Origin: Triplophysa rosa
Lineage: Eukaryota > Chordata > Actinopteri > Cypriniformes > Nemacheilidae
Direction: 5' to 3'
DNA length: 64,000 bases
Assembly: GCF_024868665.1 (NCBI RefSeq)
Contig: NC_079895.1
Span: 3,932,154-3,996,153 of the forward strand
Made by a program: the position numbers and the translations under genes. Position 1 is the first letter of the stretch; the number at the start of each line of letters is the position of its first letter. This document shows, one piece after another, positions 58,301-64,000 of the stretch. Below the pieces are notes generated by a model. That model was not told the DNA's origin and did not search any database. It saw only the letters and a list, made by a program, of their open reading frames with translations.

Positions 58301-61300
58301 TAACAATAATAACGTTCCGTAGAACTTTCCCATTTTTGCTTTAACTTTATTTCTCTGAAAGCTTCTGAAGGCCCCCTGGGGGTCACCGGACCCCAGTCTG
58401 AAAAGCCCTGCTCTAGAATAACTCCACCTGCCTAACTAAGAATAGCAGGTAACAAATCAGGTTTCACAGCTGTGAGGTGGAATGAAGGCTGTTTGCCATT
58501 ACGAATGAAAAAGCGACTTCCTGTTTAACAGGAAATATGACAAAAAACTTTGTTTTAATCGTGCTAAATTCCACCTATTGTTCTCTTAAATCGTTCCATA
58601 AAATGTAGAAACTCCCAGTTGGACGAGCCGGTAAGTCAACTCAACCGTGCGAATCACTGTTGAACTGCAGAAAAGCTGTAATTGCTCTCAGGCACGTCTC
58701 CAGCAGGAAGTTATGATTCCAAAACACGTTTTAGGCCAGCCGGCATTGCAAAAACCTACTGTGACCTTTCACCTGCGAAACACTTGACCCTCACCTTGAG
58801 TTCGGCCACCTGGGAAGAGATGTGCCACATGAGGCTCTCGCTCAGAAACTTCATCCCGTACGGACCCAGCAGCTCAGACAGAGAACGCATTTCTGGCGGA
58901 TTAAGAGAATACGGTTTAGACATGCTGAAATAATCGAGAGATTTGCTTGACCGAGACTTCCACGAAAGGTTTCTAATCCTCACCAGATATGTCGGAATAC
59001 TCCTCGGCATTAAAGGTGAGCTCGTTCTCAGTGGGCAGATTGACGAAAGCCTTCATGGCTGGAAAGTAAGCGATGTGACCATTGCTGACCTGCCGCAGAA
59101 GGGTCTCCAGATACCTGCACGCGGATAAACGCCAAACAAATGGTCGCACGGATTCTACTGGAAAAGAAGGTATGGGAAAAAAACGGATATCTCCAGTCTT
59201 ACCAGTTGGTGTAGAGGCTGGTGATGGTTGGTTCTCCGTGGCTGTCCAGGTGTTGGGTCTGCTGCAGAAGAACATTGTTGAAAACTCTGGTGATGTCAAT
59301 CTGAACGTAATTCTCGATGGACTGCAGCACTGTCATATAGGCCCGCACGCTGGTGAGCAGCTCGGACGGTTTGGCGATCTCCTGCGTGGCCTGGTTGTAC
59401 ATGGTCATACCCACGATGGACCTGACGAAGTTACAAACATGGTCAAAACCAAAACTATTCCACAATGTGATCTTATTGTGCTTTTTATCAATGCAAGTTT
59501 TACTACAGAATTTTTTTTTATAATCCATAACTATGATTCTGGAACTACTTCATTTCTGCTAACGTAACCACAAGATCAGGCAATAATATAATATTAACCA
59601 ATAATATCATCCCAGTTTAGTCATTATCTTACATCGTTTCCTACTGATTGTGACTACAAAATAAACATTTGATGACAATTACGAAGAAGAAAGAAAAGCC
59701 GACACGTACCCATGATTCATGCACATCAGGACCAAAACCATCTATTCCTTTTTTTTTAAAGATTTATTTTTGGCGTTTTTTGCCTTTATTTATAGTACAG
59801 TACAATGAGAGGACAGGAAACGAAGCGGGTGAGAGGGGGGTGGGATCGGGAAAGGACCACGAGCCGGGATTCGAACTCGGATCGCCTGGAACGCAACAGC
59901 GCCATATGTCGGAGCACTAACCACAAGGCTATCGGCTCCGACCAAAACCGTCAATTCTGATTCAATTCTGTTTTTCACAGCAACAAAGTGGAACGGCTTT
60001 AAAATGAGTTACTGGTGTAAACCGACATTACGCAATGCCTTGGCAATCGAGAACACGTGAAGTGATCCATAACAACAACAACAACCTAATATTGTTTTGA
60101 CCTGAAAAGAGCCATCAGATGGAAACGTGTGTGCGCACGGGTTGGGTGGTGAGATGTGCTAACCGGACCTCTCGCAGCCACGCGAGGGGCCAGCCAAAGC
60201 ATCCGCGTCAGAGTTTTGAACCCCGCAGTGGAAAATACCTGTTATTCCTCTGCCCCGTGTTTATTTAGTTGGACAAGCGCTCTTCTGGATCAGTGTCAAA
60301 AATCATTCGAAAAGCTCTCTCCACTAGTCCAATAAATTACACAAATCGAACAATAAACCCACGAGGCCCTTTGCGCTCTTGAGTTCTCAGCTTAATTCAT
60401 AAGTGAGAGCTGGACGAGAAGGGATGAACCTCATCAGGAAGAGAGGACAGTGGTTAATGAAACACAATATGCACGTAGTCGCCAAATTAATATGGGTCAA
60501 AAGGATGCGAAACAATATTCAAACCTACTAAAACAACCCAATTAGATCATGTTATTCATAATTATTGCATCGTAGTAAAGAACAAAATATTAGATATAAA
60601 GATGCAAGATCTTTAAAAATACACGTGGTTTATCCAATTATTTCTCATAGACGTCAATGAGATGAAATGAAGAGCAAATGAGAAACTTTGAAGTCTGCTG
60701 TGTCTCAGATATTTCCCTTGAGAAATAGAGCTAGAAATCTTACAAATGTCTCTATTAGAGTTTCAACTGAGCTCAGATTCGCCAAGTCTACAATCAAGTC
60801 AATATTATGGAAGATCTCAATATGAACTCAAACATTTATCATCAAATTTACCCAAATCCAGATTATTGTACCTCTACACAATCCACATTCATTTACACCT
60901 CTATACTCTTCATGCATTTTAGCAATTGTCTAAATTGCTTCCATTTTTATTTCTCTTAAGCAAACGGCACGCAACTGGGAACTCCATCACATCTCAAATC
61001 CATCAAATCCGTTATACAGGAGCAAACGTTGAAGAAGAAAATCTTCATCTGGGTGGGTGTTACATAAAATGACGTTCTTTTTTGCACTGATGCCAGACAT
61101 TTGTTATGAATTGTAAATTTTCTTTCGTGTCCATCAAATTGCCAGGAAAGAGAACATAATCAAACGAGATGAAGTTTGCTTTCATTTGTGAAGCCATTCA
61201 CTGGATTATAAAAAAGGCATCATGTGCACGTTACATAGCATATCAAATTTTGAGCGAAATGTCAAACAAACTAGCATAATATACATAATATAACACCTTA

Positions 61301-63314
61301 AATAACCAGGAGGTCATCTTTTTAAAGACCTATAATTTTATTACTTAAAATGACTTGAATGTATCTCTACACCCTTGCTTCATTTAGTATACGCGGATGA
61401 ATGAATATGAAAATGACTCCCCTCCTCCATTCAATCATGAGAGCTCAGACCGTTGATTATGGGTACACAGATGCCGCAATTGACGTTCAGTGCCGAGTCT
61501 ATGCGCCATCCTCACATATCTATGGCTCAAATCTGTTGACGTGATTGCTTACAGTGTTATGATGTTGTAAACGTTTCAAACTTAGGTAAACTGCAGTTTT
61601 ATGGAGAAAATACTCCGCGATGGTTTATCTTAAAGCATATTAAAAACACCCCATAGACATGTAAACAACATTAAAAACTTGATTTTCACCACAGGGGGAC
61701 TTTAAGAAATTGCAGGTGGGACTTACTTGGTGAAGCGGATTTCCAGGTGGGAGGTCAGATACTCGCGTGGGGTGAAGGTGTGCTCCCAGACCATCATGTT
61801 GGGAACGTAGTTGATAGAGAAGCAGAGCTCTGACAGAGCAGTGTGCAGTTTGTCCAGACTGTAAAAAAACAGCCCGACATTAAAAAACTAATTTCCTCCA
61901 GATTACACAGTCAGTCATGGTTTAACCAGCTCGCCATGAGAGCAACCCACCGCTGCCCATGAGACGCTGGGTGTCCATTTCAAGCTTGATATAAATCCCT
62001 TTTAAATTATACGGAGGATCAGTTTGAGTGTGTGTCGGTTCGGGAGGATAATACGGTAAATGCCTGCAGCATGACTTTGTTTGATGCGGCTGCAGGGGGG
62101 TCATTGGGTTTAAAGTGTGTGGCCGAGAGTTGTCCTTACTTGGTGACCAGGAGTCTGTTCTTCCTCATGCTCTCCACGCCGGGTTTTTCTCTCTCCGGTT
62201 CACCCTTCTTCCCCGTCTGCTTTTTCGACTTCTTGTTCACGGCCTGACTGATGGTTTTGGCACAATGTTTTGGCAGCAGCTGTGCAGAAGTGCAACAGGA
62301 AAAAACTCTTTTTAAAGTCGACATGTAATCGTTTACTTTCTTAAAGGGATAGTTCACTCAAAAAATCATTTACTCACCCTCGTGTCATTTCAAACACGTA
62401 TGTCTTTCTTCTACAGAACACCAAGAAGATATTTTGAAGAAAGTTGGTAACCGAACAACACTGCCCCCATTCATTTCTATTGTATGGACACAAAACCAAT
62501 GCAAGCGAATGGGGGCCAGTTCACAACATTCTTCAAAAAATCTTCTTATGTGTTCTGCGGAAGAAAGAAAGTCATAAAGGTTTGAAATGACATGAGGGTG
62601 TGTAAATGATGACAGATTTTTTCTATTTGGGTAAACTATCATTTTAATGCACGTTCTTACACGTGATTGGTCTGAGCATGTAATTCCAAACAAAATGAAT
62701 CTATAAAAGTTTGTCTTGGTCATCTTGCAGGGAAATGCCTTTGAACCGATTTTCTTTTTCAGCTGCTGTTGCAAATCCAATTTTAGTAAAACCCGGCGCT
62801 TTTTCTGCAAATTCACTAAACAATTTAATGCGCTGCACTTTAATGCCCAATTTTCCAACCCGAGTCTTATTCACCAACCACCAAATGACCCGTCACATCC
62901 GAGTACAGAGCGTACTGTTACACTAGATGGTTACACTAGACAGTGGGCGTGCCGTCGGTTCTCTATTAAAATCTGACAGGACATGTTTGAATCACCGTGG
63001 TTGTGAGTGCTTCCAAATGTGTTCAGCGACTCAATTGAATTTGTTTTCATTTTGATCATATTGCAACCAAACAGAACATTCCTGGTGAATTTGTAAACCC
63101 AGTCACGTTTATTAAAGTCTCCGATATGACACGGAAAATTCCAGAACTCCCTCTGCGTGACTTGGCAGGTTTGAGGTTTGTGTGCGTCACTGACCTGATC
63201 GCTCAGGGTGCACTGCTCGGTGCAGATGTCTGTGATGAGGTTGCGGGCCTGCTTGGCCATCTCATCCAGGAACATGTTGCACAGAGACAGGCTGCGGTCT
63301 CCGATGTGGTGCCT
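52322..63314 (-). CDS. nckap1: Nck-associated protein 1 (Nap1, WAVE complex), C-terminal half
   Basis: Fourteen minus-strand exons encode the last 541 residues of a protein of about 1,128 aa: 63314-63195, 62279-62140, 61858-61727, 59421-59203, 59114-58984, 58892-58795, 56865-56772, 55946-55864, 55617-55537, 55458-55365, 54539-54423, 54275-54166, 53983-53894, 52438-52322. Phases agree throughout. Signatures, N to [95 protein letters not shown] and the terminus [20 protein letters not shown]. Nckap1 pairs with Cyfip in the WAVE regulatory complex that drives Arp2/3 branching at the cell edge. Near-identity to the human protein, as remembered, shows strong constraint. The 5' exons lie beyond the window. 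Several introns carry transposons, but none disrupts an exon. Confidence 0.97.
52862..53338. mobile_element. hAT-type MITE with 8-bp target duplication, nckap1 last intron
   Basis: CTAAATAC flanks both sides (52862-52869 and 53331-53338). The ends TAGGGATGTAACGATTCAC and GTGAATCGTTACATCCCTA are perfect inverted repeats. An 8-bp duplication is diagnostic of the hAT superfamily. There is no transposase. The interior has repeated CACGATGCGA/TCACGATT words. Confidence 0.9.
53640..53745 (+). repeat. Fish retroposon 3' tail
   Basis: AAAAAGCGCTACAGAAATAA followed by ACTTGAATCAAACTGAATTC resembles the conserved 3' tail of a fish LINE/SINE group ending in TTGAA-type repeats. The 5' part is missing or degraded. 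Confidence 0.5.
56322..56575. mobile_element. TTAA-ended MITE in nckap1 intron
   Basis: TTAAAGGGATAGTTCACCC marks the left end. The right end is degenerate (TTTTCATTTTGGGGTGAAAT). It is the same family as 13743-14048. Confidence 0.7.
57951..58418. mobile_element. hAT-type MITE with 8-bp target duplication, nckap1 intron
   Basis: CTCTAGAA flanks both sides (57951-57958 and 58411-58418). The ends CAGGGGTTTCAAACTTTATG and CCAGTCTGAAAAGCCCTG are imperfect inverted repeats. GGACCCCC-type strings occur near both ends. It has no transposase. Confidence 0.85.
59730..59957 (-). mobile_element. tRNA-derived SINE with target duplication, nckap1 intron
   Basis: Read on the minus strand it begins GGAGCCGATAGCCTTGTGGT (box A-like), then GAGTTCGAATCCCGGCTCG (box B consensus), and ends in an A-rich tail. 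GACCAAAACC flanks both sides (59730-59739 and 59940-59949), extending imperfectly to about 18 bp. It is a retroposon rather than a functional tRNA gene. Confidence 0.85.
62341..62647. mobile_element. TTAA-ended MITE in nckap1 intron
   Basis: The left end is TTAAAGGGATAGTTCACTC and the right end GGGTAAACTATCATTTTAA, with long internal complementarity. Same family as 13743-14048. Confidence 0.8.
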
Positions 63315-64000
63315 CTGCAGGAAAGAACAGACAAAGAGTCATTAGTGGAGACTTGCCTTAGAATAAAAAATGTGTCTGTTGATACTTAGAAATATCAAAC
63401 ATCTCTAGGTTTCTATAAAAGTGCTGAAGGTCAGTTAAGACATTTTAAGCAAATATGATTTTCTGTATCATATGTACTGCTGTGCTTTCAAATTTGCATA
63501 ATTTCTTGTTATGTTCCTGCTTATTATTGTAACGCTGATAGAAAGCATATCTGCATCGTATAAGGCACTATATAAATAAAGGTGACTTGACTACAAGCTA
63601 TTATGTACTTTACACTGCATTTCACCCTGGTATATAAGGGATAACTCACACAAAAACACAAATTTTGTCATTATTTATTCATCCTCATGCAATTCAAAAT
63701 CTTATTTTGTAGAACAAAAAAGATGATAATTTGAGAAATGTCTCGGTGGTTTCGTGTTCATGACGTGATCCGATGCATTTTAAGTAGCCCACACACAGTT
63801 AGTGTTGGGTAAATCTAGAAAAATTAAGCAGTTTTGGGTCACCATTGACTTCCATAGTAGAACCAAATACTACTATCGGAGTCAATGGTGACCCAAATCG
63901 GCTTAGTTACAAACTTTATTAAGTTAAAATATCTTCATTTGTGTTCAGCACAACAAAGAAATGTATACAGGTTTGTAACAACTGGAGGGTGAGCAAACGA
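63315..64000. other. nckap1 intron reaching the right edge
   Basis: It holds a retroposon tail at about 63560-63600 (CTATATAAATAAAGGTGACT) and, from about 63640, a degenerate relative of the TTAA-ended MITE. That relative contains an internal palindrome, GTCACCATTGACTTCCATAG against a reverse copy at about 63880. No exon was seen. Confidence 0.5.

Noticed and set aside
59082..59567. 161-aa plus-strand open frame in nckap1
   Set aside because: It runs antisense over two nckap1 exons and into intron; no protein similarity.
59870..59940. Functional tRNA gene on the minus strand
   Set aside because: Box A- and B-like strings are present but no acceptor stem or cloverleaf closes; flanking duplications and an A-rich tail mark a SINE.
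62385..62858. 157-aa minus-strand frame in an nckap1 intron
   Set aside because: It reads through the TTAA-ended MITE and adjacent intron; similar frames recur in every copy of the repeat.

Overview
The window looks like nuclear DNA of a ray-finned fish, most likely a cypriniform (carp, minnow or loach relative). It has intron-rich vertebrate genes with GT/AG splice sites and AT-rich intergenic DNA. It is also dense with short inverted-repeat DNA transposons, Tc1 relics, tRNA-derived SINEs and LINE tails of the kind I associate with cyprinid genomes. No prokaryotic, viral or organellar genes were seen.

Layout. Positions 1-8.4 kb hold mobile elements, including a small LTR retroelement with target-site duplications, and a possible untranslated first exon of vil1. 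Positions 8.49-15.15 kb hold the complete 19-exon coding region of villin-1 (vil1, +, 834 aa). Positions 17.4-24.5 kb hold two tandem intact FAD-dependent polyamine oxidase genes (paox-like, +). The second lies in a secondary duplication that also carries a stranded copy of vil1 exon 13. Positions 27.4-38.3 kb hold dnajc10/ERdj5 (+, 792 aa, four CxxC thioredoxin motifs and a C-terminal KDEL), with two Tc1-type relics in its introns. Positions 38.3-47 kb are gene-poor, with one CpG-rich patch and a weak ORF near 39.4 kb. Positions 47.1-49.4 kb hold frzb/sFRP3 (-, 304 aa). Positions 52.3-63.3 kb hold the C-terminal half of nckap1 (-, 14 exons, 541 aa); its 5' exons lie beyond the right edge.

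The order dnajc10-frzb-nckap1 matches what I recall of human 2q32 and supports orthology. The vil1 and paox genes to the left are not neighbours of this block in human, so they look fish-specific here. The genes do not form an operon or single pathway: villin (actin bundling) and Nckap1 (WAVE complex) are both actin regulators, ERdj5 is an ER reductase, Frzb is a secreted Wnt antagonist, and the oxidases act in polyamine back-conversion.

The most distinctive feature is the local duplication 12.66-20.06 kb -> 20.78-24.87 kb. It has a missing internal segment of about 3.9 kb, a LINE 3' end exactly at its left junction, and patchy near-identity between the two oxidase copies that suggests gene conversion. 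I did not find a convincing new multi-gene system; the unexplained pieces are an orphan exon-like stretch at 16.06-16.13 kb (-), a 49-bp-arm hairpin at 16.65-16.78 kb, and the CpG-rich patch at 39.4-39.9 kb.
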